Positions 1 to 9,294 are shown, numbered from the stretch's first letter. The stretch is 33,049 nt of DNA from Prochloron sp. SulCav_FS08_3_32_3330 (GCA_020721205.1 DYNF01000048.1:1-33049), one strand, 5' to 3'. The notes: generated from the sequence alone by a model not told the origin. Numbers and translations: made by a program.

Positions 1-110
1 GGGGGTTAGGGGGTGAGGGCTAACAATTTTCCCCCGAGAATGAAAACGCCCTGCCTTGGGAGAGGGGGTTAGGGGGTGAGGGCTAACAATTTTCCCCCGA
101 GAATGAAAAC
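1..110. repeat. Two direct copies of a 47-bp G-rich palindromic repeat
   Basis: A 47-base unit (1-47) is repeated exactly at 64-110 after a 16-base spacer. Each unit begins GGGGGTTAGGGGG, contains a TTAG/CTAA pairing, and ends with CCCCCGAGAATGAAAAC, so GGGGG and CCCCC can close a hairpin. The first copy runs on into GCCCTG, giving the same GAATGAAAACGCCCTG end that bounds the hairpin elements near 10.4-10.8 kb. The copies lie just downstream of the histidine kinase stop. The array may continue left of the window. Confidence 0.8.
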
Positions 111-119
111 TTAATTAAC

Positions 120-1958
120 TTAATTAACATTTTGTTGTATAGGAATAGAAATTATAAATTCAGTTCCCTCTCCTAAAATAGAAAAACATTCTAATTTTCC
201 TTGATGTTTTTCTGTGATAATTTGATAACTAATAGCCATCCCCATTCCTGTACCTTTTCCTACCGCTTTAGTGGTAAAAAATGGATCAAAAATGTGATTT
301 TTAACATCCTCAGTCATGCCCTTTCCATTATCAGAAATTCTGATTTCAATAAAATTATTAGAAATAACTTGAGTATTAATCGTAATTTTACCCTGATTTT
401 CTTTAATTTCTGCTAAACTAAGACTACTATTTTTATCTTCGATCGCATCAATAGCATTAACAAAAATATTCATAAATACTTGATTTAATTGTCCTGCATA
501 ACATTCCACTTCGGGTAAAATGCCATAATTTTTAATAATTAAAATTTCAGGATGTTCAGATTGAGCTTTAAGACGATGTTGTAAAATTAATAAAGTGCTT
601 TCAATCCCCTCATGAGGATTAACTTGTTTAAATTCAGCTTCATCCATACGGGAAAAATTACGCAAAGATAAGACAATATTTCTAATTCTTTGAGTACCTA
701 CTTCAATAGAACTTAACATTTTTGGTAGATCATCTTGGAGAAATTCTAAATCAATTTCTTCAATTAAATCTTCAATTTCTGGTTCTTGATCAGGGTATTT
801 TTCCTGATAGATATTAATTAATTTTAATAAATCTCCAGTATATTCTTGAAGATGAATAACATTACCATGAATAAAATTCACAGGATTATTAATTTCATGG
901 GCGACTCCTGCTACTAACTGCCCTAAACTAGACATTTTTTCACTTTGAATAACTTGAGCCTGACTTTTATTTAATTCAGTTAAAGTTTCTTGTAATTTTA
1001 AAGTTCTAGCTTCTACTTTTTCCTCTAAATTTTCATTAGCTTGTTTGAGACGAAATTCTGCCCACCAACTTTCCCAAACTACCGCCGATAAAATTAAAGT
1101 AGTAATGGCAAATACCCCAATAAATGACTGTAATAATAACATGGATTCTAAGATTGATTCCCTTTTAAAAGAACCTGCGCCAAAGGTTGTTCCCCATACA
1201 GCTAAAGCATTAATTAATAAAGTTAAAAGGGTAGTTTCTTGCAGACGAAAACGAAAAGCTGACCACAATAAAATGGGTAATAAAGTATATTCAATGGGAT
1301 AACCTTGTCTAAAAGAAATTTGACTAATTATGGCAATTAAGAATAACATTAAAGGTAATTCTATTAACCAAGAATTAGGTAATTTTTTTTGTTTTTCTGG
1401 TAATTTTGTCCAAATTAATAAAGGTGGACTAATAATTAAAATTGATAACACTATTCCGATCCACCAACCCCACCAAGAAAGACTAAAATCACTCCAAGGG
1501 GTAATTTCTGCATAACAAAGAGTTAATACACCTAAAGAAGAACTAATTAAAGGTATTACTAGGGCAATGGCAATAAATTTAAAGATATCTTGAGAACGTT
1601 CTAAAAAATTACGTTTTGGCAGAAATTTTTGCACACAAAGATAAATTAAGATCGGATCTAAAAGATCAATTAAACAAATTGTTAACTTAATTAAATCATT
1701 AGGATAAATGTCAAATAAATAAGTATTAACAATTATTTCTCCTAAGAAAATACCGGGTAAAACTCCCCAACCAAATCTTAAAATTACGGCTAAATAAATT
1801 CCCGATGAGGGCCAAATAGTAGCGATGCCATTATCAAAAGCAAGAGTTAAAGAAAGTTTAACTGCATAAAAGTGAATTATGGGAATAAAAATTAGGGAAA
1901 GTACAACAGTTTGATTAAAAAAATCAGTAAATTTGAGAGATTTAATTTTGTTATTCAT
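120..1958 (-). CDS. MASE1-domain sensor histidine kinase
   Basis: A 612-residue membrane sensor kinase. Residues about 15-295 are hydrophobic and form the multi-helix MASE1 sensor region (ATIWPSSGIYLA near 46, WWGWWIG near 162). A coiled-coil linker (about 300-340) leads to the HisKA dimerisation helix with phospho-acceptor His354 in GVAHEINNP. The HATPase domain has N-box residues N497/N501, G1 box D543-N-G-K-G and G2 box GKGTGMGM (568-575). There is no PAS domain and no receiver domain. No response regulator lies in the window, so this is an orphan kinase as far as can be seen. The MASE1 ligand is unknown. The gene ends 44 bases before the porin stop on the same strand; the short gap permits cotranscription but does not prove it. 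Confidence 0.9.
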   Translation of the reverse strand: MNNKIKSLKFTDFFNQTVVLSLIFIPIIHFYAVKLSLTLAFDNGIATIWPSSGIYLAVILRFGWGVLPGIFLGEIIVNTYLFDIYPNDLIKLTICLIDLLDPILIYLCVQKFLPKRNFLERSQDIFKFIAIALVIPLISSSLGVLTLCYAEITPWSDFSLSWWGWWIGIVLSILIISPPLLIWTKLPEKQKKLPNSWLIELPLMLFLIAIISQISFRQGYPIEYTLLPILLWSAFRFRLQETTLLTLLINALAVWGTTFGAGSFKRESILESMLLLQSFIGVFAITTLILSAVVWESWWAEFRLKQANENLEEKVEARTLKLQETLTELNKSQAQVIQSEKMSSLGQLVAGVAHEINNPVNFIHGNVIHLQEYTGDLLKLINIYQEKYPDQEPEIEDLIEEIDLEFLQDDLPKMLSSIEVGTQRIRNIVLSLRNFSRMDEAEFKQVNPHEGIESTLLILQHRLKAQSEHPEILIIKNYGILPEVECYAGQLNQVFMNIFVNAIDAIEDKNSSLSLAEIKENQGKITINTQVISNNFIEIRISDNGKGMTEDVKNHIFDPFFTTKAVGKGTGMGMAISYQIITEKHQGKLECFSILGEGTEFIISIPIQQNVN

Positions 1959-2002
1959 TGTTTCATATTGTTATTCAATTTTAATCTAAAAAAATTTAAA
2001 AT

Positions 2003-3808
2003 TTAAAAATTAAATTGCATTCTTAAATTACCCACATAAAGATTAGGATTACTCTTAAAATTATTAGCATTAAAAATTGTATAAAATGCTGGAATAATTG
2101 CTAAATTTTCATTCAGAGGATAATAATAAGAGGCTTCTAAATCATAAATTGTACCACCGTCACCACCACCAGCGACAAAATATTCTCGTCCTTGTTGAAT
2201 ATCCATCGGCACAACAAAAGTCAATACCCCTAGCGCTCCCTCTTTTCCTAAGTCTGGAAAAGCCATTCCCACTTGCCACGATTGCACATTAACCTCTTGA
2301 TTAATGGGTTCTAAATTAATATTACCATAGCTATAACGTCCGAAAAGTCCGAAGTTAGAATTTAATAACCAATCAAAATTAAAGGCGAAAGTATGGGCAT
2401 AAGCGTGATCTAATCCCCCTGATGTAATTGTACTCGTAACGGGGTCATAAACGGAAAAACCTGCCCCTGCATCAAGATAACCGTAGGGTAAAGGGGCGGC
2501 ATTTCCTCCTCCCACTTGCCCCCCATAACCCTGAAGGCGAGTATAATTGTAACGAAAACGTAAATTAAGGTCTTCTGTAGGGCTATAGGTTAATTCTGTC
2601 GTAGTAGCATTTGTCCCGCCAAACAAACCATAATCAGAATTACTTGCGGTATTATAGCCAAATTCACTAGATAAATAAGGGATATTTTCTCCTAAATAAG
2701 CAGTTTTCCATGTTAAATTATCAGTTAAATTCCAGTCTAACACTGCTCCTGCCCCGTTAAAAGTTGCACTAGATTGGGGAGTATTAATAGAGGAATAACT
2801 ACTTGCTCCGTTAGCAAAATAAGTAAAATTATTAAAATCAAAGTGACTAAACCAGTTAATCATCGGACCTACACTTAATTTAACTGAATCTGTGACGGGA
2901 AATGTGTAGGATAAATCTTGAATTAAAACCTCATTTATTCCGGTATTTTTACCCGCAGTTTGATCTGTGTAGGGAGTACCGTAGGTATTAAAAAATCCGG
3001 CTGAAACATAGTTATTAATAGGAGAATTACCGTTTCCAGCGGCTAATTGTACTGTTAATGAGTCATCTCCGCTAAAAGATGTATTTAATGTGAGCCACGT
3101 TAAACTACTTAAAGTAGGTTGAGCATCGTTAATGGTATTTATTAAGGGTAGACCTGTCATACGATCCCTGCCCCCGGCAAAACGCAGATTAGAAGGGGTA
3201 TTAGGTAAAGCCTCAAATTTCACATTATTTCCTGTAGATACTCCGGTAAAATTAATCCAAGCTGATCCATTTAATCTGGTAGTGGTCGAAAATTGTTGAT
3301 CTTCTAAGGTGGAAATCTGAGTTTCTAAATTGTCTATATTTTGATTTAGATCACTCAATTCAAAGTTAAATTGTCTAATTAATTGATTTAAAATCTCTAA
3401 ATCTGACTGATTAACTCTGTTTTCTGAAAAGATTAAAGGTTGTTCTAAACAAGCATTTAATCCTGCGGCAAATTCATAACGAGTTAATGGACGATTCCCT
3501 CTAAAGAGGCGGTCTGGATAACCTTCTAAACAATCATATTCTTCTACAAGGTTTCTTAATGCCTCATAAGCCCAATCAGTGGGTTGTACGTCTCTGAGTT
3601 GAGAAACAGAGTTAATCTGAGCGAGAGAATGATCTTCTATTTCGTTTGAAATATCAGGATTAAGATTAATTTCTGTGTCCGTTGAAAACTCAGAAATCGG
3701 ATTATGTTCAACTACATTAAGAGGATTAGCATAAGTTTTAGGATTAAACTGTAAACTTAAGGAGATGACAAAAATCAGCGATAAATTTCTTAAATAAAAA
3801 TGAGTCAT
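2003..3808 (-). CDS. SLH-domain OprB-type outer-membrane porin (iron-uptake porin family)
   Basis: A 601-residue outer-membrane channel of the cyanobacterial Som/OprB type. The N-terminus (1-27) is a signal peptide, with probable cleavage after TYA. A single S-layer-homology domain covers about 70-125 (LRDVQPTDWAYEALRNLVE, then GYPDR, RGNRPLTRYEFAAGL) and should bind the peptidoglycan-linked polymer. A coiled coil follows (about 133-172), then a long beta-barrel from about 175 rich in alternating polar and aromatic residues. The final residue is Phe, the usual barrel-assembly signal. Synechocystis relatives have been linked to inorganic iron uptake; the solute here is not shown by sequence. 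Cysteines 93 and 120 within the SLH domain may form a disulfide. Confidence in family is high, in substrate low. Confidence 0.88.
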   Translation of the reverse strand: MTHFYLRNLSLIFVISLSLQFNPKTYANPLNVVEHNPISEFSTDTEINLNPDISNEIEDHSLAQINSVSQLRDVQPTDWAYEALRNLVEEYDCLEGYPDRLFRGNRPLTRYEFAAGLNACLEQPLIFSENRVNQSDLEILNQLIRQFNFELSDLNQNIDNLETQISTLEDQQFSTTTRLNGSAWINFTGVSTGNNVKFEALPNTPSNLRFAGGRDRMTGLPLINTINDAQPTLSSLTWLTLNTSFSGDDSLTVQLAAGNGNSPINNYVSAGFFNTYGTPYTDQTAGKNTGINEVLIQDLSYTFPVTDSVKLSVGPMINWFSHFDFNNFTYFANGASSYSSINTPQSSATFNGAGAVLDWNLTDNLTWKTAYLGENIPYLSSEFGYNTASNSDYGLFGGTNATTTELTYSPTEDLNLRFRYNYTRLQGYGGQVGGGNAAPLPYGYLDAGAGFSVYDPVTSTITSGGLDHAYAHTFAFNFDWLLNSNFGLFGRYSYGNINLEPINQEVNVQSWQVGMAFPDLGKEGALGVLTFVVPMDIQQGREYFVAGGGDGGTIYDLEASYYYPLNENLAIIPAFYTIFNANNFKSNPNLYVGNLRMQFNF

Positions 3809-3943
3809 TATGGATAATAAAAATAGTATTGTTTGTGGATCATCTATTATTATAAAATATTCAATGAATAACTACTGCTACTAATTACTGAAAAATGATC
3901 GGCACAATTTTAAAATCTCGTTACAAAATTATACAACCACGAT

Positions 3944-4009
3944 AACAGGTTAAAACCTGTTGCTACCCAAACAAAACCCGTCTTTACGGGTTATATAATT
4001 AAATATTAA
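3944..4009 (+). repeat. Four-hairpin repeat, truncated left half (copy A)
   Basis: This matches the left half of the repeat seen complete at 4089-4224: hairpin arm ACAGGTT/AACCTGT, the link TGCTACCCAAACAAAAC, hairpin AACCCGT/ACGGGTT, then ATTAAATATTAA. After that it diverges. It lies 79 bases before copy B. The rest of the 473-base gap 3809-4281 holds the porin upstream region (3809-3943, AT-rich, no gene) and an AT-rich tail after copy B. Confidence 0.75.
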
Positions 4010-4050
4010 GGAGATTTTCTTGAAAAAAGATACCACTCGATCCCCCCTAG

Positions 4051-4069
4051 CCCCCCTTCAAAAGGGGGG
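4051..4069. repeat. C6/G6 palindrome
   Basis: CCCCCCTT and AAGGGGGG pair around a CAA loop, preceded by a second C-run (TCCCCCCTAG). It abuts the left flank of copy B, whose GCGTTTTCATTC begins at the next base. It is short and may be part of the same mobile repeat ends as those at 1-110. Confidence 0.6.
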
Positions 4070-4224
4070 CGTTTTCATTCTTTTTTTTGCAACAGATTAA
4101 AATCTGTTGCTACCCAAACAAAACCCGTCTTCACGGGTTTTCTGATTAAATATTAACTAATATTAAAAAATTAAACCTGCGTAGGCAGGTTTTGTTTATG
4201 TAGCAACGGGTTTCAACCCGTTGC
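4070..4224 (+). repeat. Four-hairpin repeat, full copy B with left terminal motif
   Basis: The left terminal motif CGTTTTCATTC (4070-4080) and a T-run precede the core (4089-4224). The core has hairpin 1 (arm GCAACAGATT), link TGCTACCCAAACAAAAC, hairpin 2 (AAACCCGT/ACGGGTTT, loop CTTC), an AT-rich middle, hairpin 3 (AAACCTGC/GCAGGTTT, loop GTAG), link GTTTTGTTTATGTAGCA, and hairpin 4 (arm GCAACGGGTT, loop TC). The two links are inverse complements apart from two bases, so the whole core is also one long imperfect palindrome. There is no right terminal GAATGAAAACGCCCTG here. Confidence 0.85.
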
Positions 4225-4281
4225 CCCTTTTTTTCCTAAACATTTTTTATTATAATAAATTTTTTAAAAAATATTTATGTT

Positions 4282-5145
4282 TTAACCCTGAATAACACTC
4301 ACTTCCAATCCCTCTCTTGCTACCAACGCATCCTCACAACACACTTTAACTTCCTCTGTAATTCGATCCATGATCTCATCACTGTGGTTTGGCTCGTGGT
4401 GAAATACCACTAAACGCTTAACTCCTGCGGCTTTTGCTACTTTTAACCCCTCTTGCCATGTGGAATGACCCCAACCTACCTTACTTGATTTCGGATTATG
4501 ATATTCTTCATCAGTATACATAGCGTCATAAATCATCACATCCGCATTGTGAGCTAGTTTGATAATATTTTCATCTAAGCGATCGGGAAAATGCTCTGTA
4601 TCCGTACAATAGGCGATCGCATGATTATTCCATGCTACTCGATAGCCCATCGCCCCGTTAGGATGATTTAGTTCAATTGTATCAATCTCAATATCATCTA
4701 AGAAAAAGGTTTCGCCACAGACGAGATCATGAAACTGTAGATCCGCTTTAATCGCCTGTACTGGTACGGGTGAATTAGTGTGAAGTACCCGTTTATAAAA
4801 ATGTTCTTCGAGTTTCATTTTTTCCCCTTCATCGGGGACTTGTCCATGAATAAAAATACGATTACCTTCAGTAAAAAATGGGCTAAAAAAGGGAATACCT
4901 TGAATATGATCCCAATGATAATGGGTAAAAAACATATAAGTTTGTAGAGGCATTTCATCTTCTAGGCTTTTCGACATTTGACGTAGCCCTGTCCCACCAT
5001 CAAAAATGAGGTGTTTACCGCCGATCCTCATTTCAATACAGGATGTATTACCACCGTAGCGCACAGTGGAAGGACCCGGACAGGGTATACTGCCCCGTAC
5101 ACCCCAAAATTTTACCACAAATTCAGTAGGAGAGAGATTTTTCAT
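4282..5145 (-). CDS. Metallo-beta-lactamase-fold hydrolase
   Basis: A 287-residue cytoplasmic MBL-fold protein related to the PhnP/RNase Z-like branch. The N-terminus has GVRGSIPCPG and GGNTSC, typical of this branch. The metal signature HxHxDH is at H75, H77, D79, H80, with further candidate ligands H161, D182, H227 and H249/H250. These predict a binuclear-metal phosphodiesterase or related hydrolase; the substrate is unknown. It starts 9 bases after the aroC stop on the same strand and is very likely cotranscribed with aroC, though no shikimate-pathway role follows from that. No signal peptide or membrane segment is visible. A HIP1 octamer lies inside at 4613. Confidence 0.85.
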   Translation of the reverse strand: MKNLSPTEFVVKFWGVRGSIPCPGPSTVRYGGNTSCIEMRIGGKHLIFDGGTGLRQMSKSLEDEMPLQTYMFFTHYHWDHIQGIPFFSPFFTEGNRIFIHGQVPDEGEKMKLEEHFYKRVLHTNSPVPVQAIKADLQFHDLVCGETFFLDDIEIDTIELNHPNGAMGYRVAWNNHAIAYCTDTEHFPDRLDENIIKLAHNADVMIYDAMYTDEEYHNPKSSKVGWGHSTWQEGLKVAKAAGVKRLVVFHHEPNHSDEIMDRITEEVKVCCEDALVAREGLEVSVIQG

Positions 5146-5154
5146 AGACCCCTT

Positions 5155-6249
5155 TTAAGGCTTAAGTACAGAACATTGACCATGATGGCGTAATAAATGG
5201 TCACATAACACTAATGCTACCATGGATTCTACCATTGGCACGGCTCTGGGTAAAACACAAGGATCGTGTCTTCCCTTTGCCGCTAAAGTTGTAGCTTCCC
5301 CTGTTTTAGTAACAGTACGTTGCTCTTTTCCTATTGTAGCAGTAGGTTTGAAAGCAGTGCGTAAAATTATATTTTCGCCGTTACTAATACCGCCTTGAAT
5401 ACCGCCGGAATAGTTGGTATAAGTATGTAAATTTTTGGCTTCATCATAATAAAATTCGTCGTTATGTTGACTTCCTGTTAACACAACTCCGCTAAAGCCT
5501 GATCCGATTTCAAAGCCTTTAGAAGCGGGGAGAGACATTACAGCTTTTGCCAGATCCGCCTCTAGTTTATCAAATACTGGCGATCCCAAACCTACCGGAA
5601 CATTTCTCGCCACACATTCTACAATACCACCGATCGAGTCTTGATTCCGTCTAATTTGGTCAATTCTTTCGATCATTTTGGTTGCTGTTTCTTGATCTGG
5701 ACAACGCACAATATTACTTTCTACTTGTTCAAGGGTAACGATATTGGCATCCACACTCGCAATAATATCTTGAATTTGTTTCACATAACCAATAATTTCT
5801 ACTCCCGCAATATTTTTTAATATTTTCTTAGCGATCGCCCCGGCGGCTACCCTACCAATCGTTTCACGCGCGGAGGATCTACCGCCTCCTTGCCAACTAC
5901 GGATACCATATTTTAAATCATAAGTAGCATCAGCATGGGAAGGGCGATATTTAACCGCCATTTCATCATAATCTTGGGATCTAGCGTCTTTATTGCGCAC
6001 TAAAATGGCGATCGGTGTGCCTGTGGTTTTCCCTTCAAAAACTCCTGAGATGATTTCACAGATATCACTTTCCCGTCGTGGTGTAGTAATTTTACTTTGT
6101 CCGGGCTTACGACGATCTAATTCAAATTGTATTTCTTCTGCTGTAATATCTAATAAAGGAGGACAACCATCAATAACTACTCCTACCCCCCCTCCGTGAG
6201 ACTCGCCGAAGGTTGTTATGCGAAATAAATGACCAAATGTATTACCCAT
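5155..6249 (-). CDS. aroC: Chorismate synthase
   Basis: A 364-residue enzyme of normal length that converts 5-enolpyruvylshikimate-3-phosphate to chorismate with reduced FMN, the last step of the shikimate pathway. Family signatures are complete: [18 protein letters not shown] at the N-terminus (H18), RRKPGQ (46-51), [11 protein letters not shown] around H106, [20 protein letters not shown] (121-140) and the C-terminal [13 protein letters not shown]. The start at 6249 gives the canonical MGNTFG terminus. It is the first gene of a likely two-gene unit with the MBL-fold protein. The bases 6250-6413 to the next, divergent gene are AT-rich and presumably hold both promoters. Confidence 0.97.
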   Translation of the reverse strand: MGNTFGHLFRITTFGESHGGGVGVVIDGCPPLLDITAEEIQFELDRRKPGQSKITTPRRESDICEIISGVFEGKTTGTPIAILVRNKDARSQDYDEMAVKYRPSHADATYDLKYGIRSWQGGGRSSARETIGRVAAGAIAKKILKNIAGVEIIGYVKQIQDIIASVDANIVTLEQVESNIVRCPDQETATKMIERIDQIRRNQDSIGGIVECVARNVPVGLGSPVFDKLEADLAKAVMSLPASKGFEIGSGFSGVVLTGSQHNDEFYYDEAKNLHTYTNYSGGIQGGISNGENIILRTAFKPTATIGKEQRTVTKTGEATTLAAKGRHDPCVLPRAVPMVESMVALVLCDHLLRHHGQCSVLKP

Positions 6250-6372
6250 GTTTAGTTATTAGTGAATTATGAATATTTGGTTATTATAGCAGGAAACAGG
6301 GGATTTTTTTCAAAAATTAAGTAATAATATTTTTTCAAGGTTTAAGGAGACACAATCGAGTTAAAATTATTA

Positions 6373-6378
6373 TATAAT
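6373..6378 (+). promoter_or_regulatory. Possible -10 box of the toxin-antitoxin unit
   Basis: A perfect TATAAT lies 35 bases before the antitoxin ATG, in the AT-rich divergent gap. I see no good TTGACA at the right spacing, so the call is weak. Confidence 0.3.
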
Positions 6379-6413
6379 AAAGCAAGTTATTAAATCAAAA
6401 GAGAGGTTTACCA

Positions 6414-6650
6414 ATGACTACTACTTTTCAAGAAATTATCGAATCTATCGAAAATTTATCCACAGAAGATCAAGATTACTTATTTGATTTAATTCGTAAA
6501 AGAAGAATTGAACAAAGACGTTTAGAAATTGCTAAAAATGGAGAAGAAACTTTAAAAGCTTGGCGAATGGGAACAGCAAAAGTCGGGACTGCTGAAGAAT
6601 TAATTGCTGATTTATTAATGGAGGATGATGATGAAAGTTGTTTGGAATAA
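6414..6650 (+). CDS. Antitoxin of a type II toxin-antitoxin pair
   Basis: A 78-residue acidic protein with a helix-rich N-terminus (FQEIIESIENLSTEDQDYLF), a basic middle (RKRRIEQRRLEIAKNGEE) and an acidic tail (MEDDDESCLE). Its size, charge pattern and position directly before and overlapping a RelE/YafQ-like toxin mark it as the antitoxin. Such proteins bind their own promoter through one end and neutralise the toxin with the other, and typically repress the operon. A GAGAGG Shine-Dalgarno-like sequence precedes the ATG. The specific DNA-binding fold is not clear from sequence. I recall similar N-termini in cyanobacterial addiction modules, but that is memory, not a search. Confidence 0.75.
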   Translation: MTTTFQEIIESIENLSTEDQDYLFDLIRKRRIEQRRLEIAKNGEETLKAWRMGTAKVGTAEELIADLLMEDDDESCLE

Positions 6651-6912
6651 TAATTTTAAGAAGACGTTTAAAAAACTCATTAAAAATAATCCTGAGTTTC
6701 AGAATAAAGTGACCAATATTTTAATTTTATTAGCTGAAAATTACTTAAATCCTTCTTTAAAATCCCATAAATTAAAAGGGAATTTATCTGAATATTGGTC
6801 TTGTTCTGTAAATTATGATTGTCGAATTATTTTTACTTTTTCTCAAGAGGAGGACTCAGAAGAAACTTTAATTATTTTAGCAGATATTGGTTCTCATGAT
6901 GATGTCTATTAA
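6631..6912 (+). CDS. RelE/YafQ-like mRNA interferase toxin
   Basis: A 93-residue basic toxin of the RelE/StbE (YafQ-like) family, expected to cut mRNA on the ribosome. Visible family features are the basic helix FKKTFKKLIKNNPEF, SHKLKG (H46), the beta-strand pair with YDCRIIF (D63) and the C-terminal GSHDDVY (H89); these match the His/Asp positions used by YafQ. Three in-frame ATGs occur in a row (6625, 6628, 6631). GGAGG at 6620-6624 favours the third, giving an N-terminus MKVVWNN. The gene overlaps the antitoxin end by 20 bases, implying translational coupling. All key positions seem intact, so the pair may be active. Confidence 0.82.
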   Translation: MKVVWNNNFKKTFKKLIKNNPEFQNKVTNILILLAENYLNPSLKSHKLKGNLSEYWSCSVNYDCRIIFTFSQEEDSEETLIILADIGSHDDVY

Positions 6913-6949
6913 TCGTTGAAAAATAAGGTTTTCTGAAACTATCTATATC

Positions 6950-6986
6950 TAATGTAAGAACATAATAATATTATGTTCTTACATTA
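6950..6986. terminator. Perfect 18-bp palindrome between convergent genes
   Basis: TAATGTAAGAACATAATA and its exact reverse complement are separated by a single A. It lies between the toxin stop (6912) and the convergent SpoIID-type gene stop (6999), the right place for a bidirectional terminator. It has no strong T-run, and its perfection and AT-richness would also fit a small repeat element. Confidence 0.55.
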
Positions 6987-6998
6987 AAGAAATAATAA

Positions 6999-8603
6999 TT
7001 AACGATTAACAAGGCTAGGATTTAAACTTTCAATCGTAGTACCCGGATAATAAAATGCTAAAATTTGTTGGGCGCTCCAACCTAAATTTGCTAAAGTATA
7101 AGAACCATATTGACTTAATCCTACACCATGACCGTAACCTCCCCCAATAAAATTGTAGCCCGTTAAAATATTATTAGAATACATTGCTTCAAGATAAAAT
7201 AAAGTGCTAATCGGGGCAGAAAAAGCATTTCTAATTTCATTTTTATAAAGATTAATAATACCTTGATCAGTCGTTACTTGTAATTGTAAAATTCTCCCCG
7301 AAGGAGACCGATGAGTAATCTCCATTTTTTTGATACTATTAATATTAGTAATCGGGTGTTTTGTGCGGGTTAAATAATTCTGTAAATCCTTCGTTAAAGT
7401 GGCTAAATTACTACTTTTATTCCAGCGAAAAAAAGCACTTCTTTCTACTTCATTAAAACCTTCTTTTAAACTAATAAAACGCTTAAAATTTTCTTCATTA
7501 TCTAATGCCTGAGTTTGAATATTCCATACTGCTTGAGGTGAATCTATTACTGCTTGTAAATAAGGTCTTTCTTCTCCATTCCAAATATCACTAAATGGGG
7601 CTGTTATTCCCCCTGTTGTAGATGAATATAATGCGTCTACTAATTCGTTATTATAGGTTAAAACTAAGCCACTGGTCGCAGAAATTGCCTGATCTGCTGA
7701 GGATATAGTACCCGATAATCCTTTATAAACTTGGCATTGAGTAGTAGCACAAAGTTGGTATTCATCTGCTCTGAATCTTCTGACGTTTCTGAGGGCATAA
7801 GTCCGAGCGATAATCGTTTGTGCTTCCATCGCTTTAAGAGGTGCTTTTGGTCCGATTTCGTAGGGTACAACTCCTCTTAAATAGGTTTCTACGGGGACAT
7901 CATTCACCAAGGTAAAATTACCGTAAGCGTTAGGTTGGATGCGTAAATTACCACCATAGACATAATTTTCATATTTTTCTGTTTTAGGATCCTCTGCTTT
8001 CACATTAACCAAATTTTTATTCGTAGTTATTTTAATATAATCTCGATTATAACGATAGCCATTAATCACAAAAGAGGGTATAGGCTTCTCTTTTAATACT
8101 GCTGTTTCTAAATAAGGTTCATTATAACCCTGTTGTTTTAAACTTTGAATTAACCAACGTCGTAATAAAGGACTCTTATATACACTTCTTTTAGCCCAAA
8201 CTTGCCACCGATCTGGTTGAGTTATTTCTACTTCAATTCCTAATCTTTCCCATTTTTTTGCACTATCTTCCGCCGTTTCAAATGTACCTTCATCACTTAA
8301 TATTATTTTTTCTTCTATAAAAGGCTGATTTAATGGTCTACTAGCGATCGCCAGAGTCACTTGATTAGTTTGAATAGTTTGGGTTTGACCTTCCCCTGTG
8401 GTAAACTGAATAGTCAGTTGATCGCCTTGGGTACTAGAAACGGTAATTTGATCATCCTGATCCTCTCCAAAACGCTGTACAATACCCACATTTAAGGTAA
8501 GATCAGCCTGTGCCATCACAGGGGAATTAAAAGGAGTTTTCAGCAAAAAAAGAGAGGCACTGACGATAAAAACCTGAAAACTATGATGAATAAATTGCTT
8601 CAT
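6999..8603 (-). CDS. SpoIID/LytB-domain secreted cell-wall protein
   Basis: A 534-residue exported protein. A signal peptide covers about 1-31, with probable cleavage at VMA. Residues about 35-215 are beta-rich and not assigned. The SpoIID/LytB domain follows: VETYLRGVVPYEIGP, AMEAQTIIARTYAL, and the C-terminal GYGHGVGLSQYG (489-500) with the conserved GHGVGLSQ. In Bacillus, SpoIID is a lytic transglycosylase and LytB an amidase enhancer; cyanobacterial members are mostly uncharacterised and a role in peptidoglycan remodelling is inferred. An in-domain CATTQCQVY pair of cysteines may be oxidised in the periplasm. It is transcribed alone, convergent with the toxin gene. Confidence 0.88.
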   Translation of the reverse strand: MKQFIHHSFQVFIVSASLFLLKTPFNSPVMAQADLTLNVGIVQRFGEDQDDQITVSSTQGDQLTIQFTTGEGQTQTIQTNQVTLAIASRPLNQPFIEEKIILSDEGTFETAEDSAKKWERLGIEVEITQPDRWQVWAKRSVYKSPLLRRWLIQSLKQQGYNEPYLETAVLKEKPIPSFVINGYRYNRDYIKITTNKNLVNVKAEDPKTEKYENYVYGGNLRIQPNAYGNFTLVNDVPVETYLRGVVPYEIGPKAPLKAMEAQTIIARTYALRNVRRFRADEYQLCATTQCQVYKGLSGTISSADQAISATSGLVLTYNNELVDALYSSTTGGITAPFSDIWNGEERPYLQAVIDSPQAVWNIQTQALDNEENFKRFISLKEGFNEVERSAFFRWNKSSNLATLTKDLQNYLTRTKHPITNINSIKKMEITHRSPSGRILQLQVTTDQGIINLYKNEIRNAFSAPISTLFYLEAMYSNNILTGYNFIGGGYGHGVGLSQYGSYTLANLGWSAQQILAFYYPGTTIESLNPSLVNR

Positions 8604-8691
8604 AAAAATTGTTTAGCCTCCTTGAGTATTTTGAGAAAAAGTAGTCTTATAATTGATATTAATAAAATAACATAATGTGGAAGGTTTGATC

Positions 8692-9294
8692 ATGATCAAT
8701 TCAACAATTGAACGAATTAATCATTTACAGCCAGTAATCTTAAAAATGCCCCATCTTCAACAAATAAGTGATGAAGATTTTAAGCATTTATGTCAACTTA
8801 ATGATGATTATTGTTTAGAAATGTCAGCAAGAGGAGAGTTAATTATTATGCCCCCAGTAGGAGGAATAAGTGGAAAAAAAGAGGCAGACTTAATTACTAA
8901 TTTGACGAATTGGAATCGTCAAAAAAAATTAGGAGTAGTCTTTAGTTCATCTACCATTTTTAGTTTACCAAAAGGTGGTAAAAGATCGCCAGATGTGGCT
9001 TGGGTAAGTTTAGAAAATTGGGAAAAACTAACAGAAAAAGAACAAGAAGCATTTCCCCCAATTTGTCCAGATTTTGTCATAGAATTAAGATCAAAAACTG
9101 ATCTTTTAAGCCCTTTACAAGCTAAAATGATTGAATATCTAAATAGTGGTTTAAAATTAGGTTGGTTAATTAATCCTCATCAAAATCAAGTAGAGATTTA
9201 TCGTCAAAATCAACTTGTAGAAATTCTGGATTTTCCTGTTACTTTATCGGGGGAAAATATCTTACCTGATTTTACTTTAGATTTACCTTTTTAA
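8692..9294 (+). CDS. Uma2-family (DUF820) putative PD-(D/E)XK nuclease
   Basis: A 200-residue member of the Uma2 family, greatly expanded in cyanobacteria. It shows the family pattern: LNDDYCLEMSARGELIIMPP, RSPDVAWVS (metal-binding Asp) and PDFVIELRSKTD (acidic residue in the nuclease core), then IEYLNSGLKLGWLINP. Its true biological role is unknown; an endonuclease fold is predicted for the family. I chose the ATG at 8692 over the in-frame GTG at 8677 because GGAAGG (8679-8684) sits seven bases before it. It is a single gene in front of era, with a 136-base gap. Confidence 0.85.
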   Translation: MINSTIERINHLQPVILKMPHLQQISDEDFKHLCQLNDDYCLEMSARGELIIMPPVGGISGKKEADLITNLTNWNRQKKLGVVFSSSTIFSLPKGGKRSPDVAWVSLENWEKLTEKEQEAFPPICPDFVIELRSKTDLLSPLQAKMIEYLNSGLKLGWLINPHQNQVEIYRQNQLVEILDFPVTLSGENILPDFTLDLPF

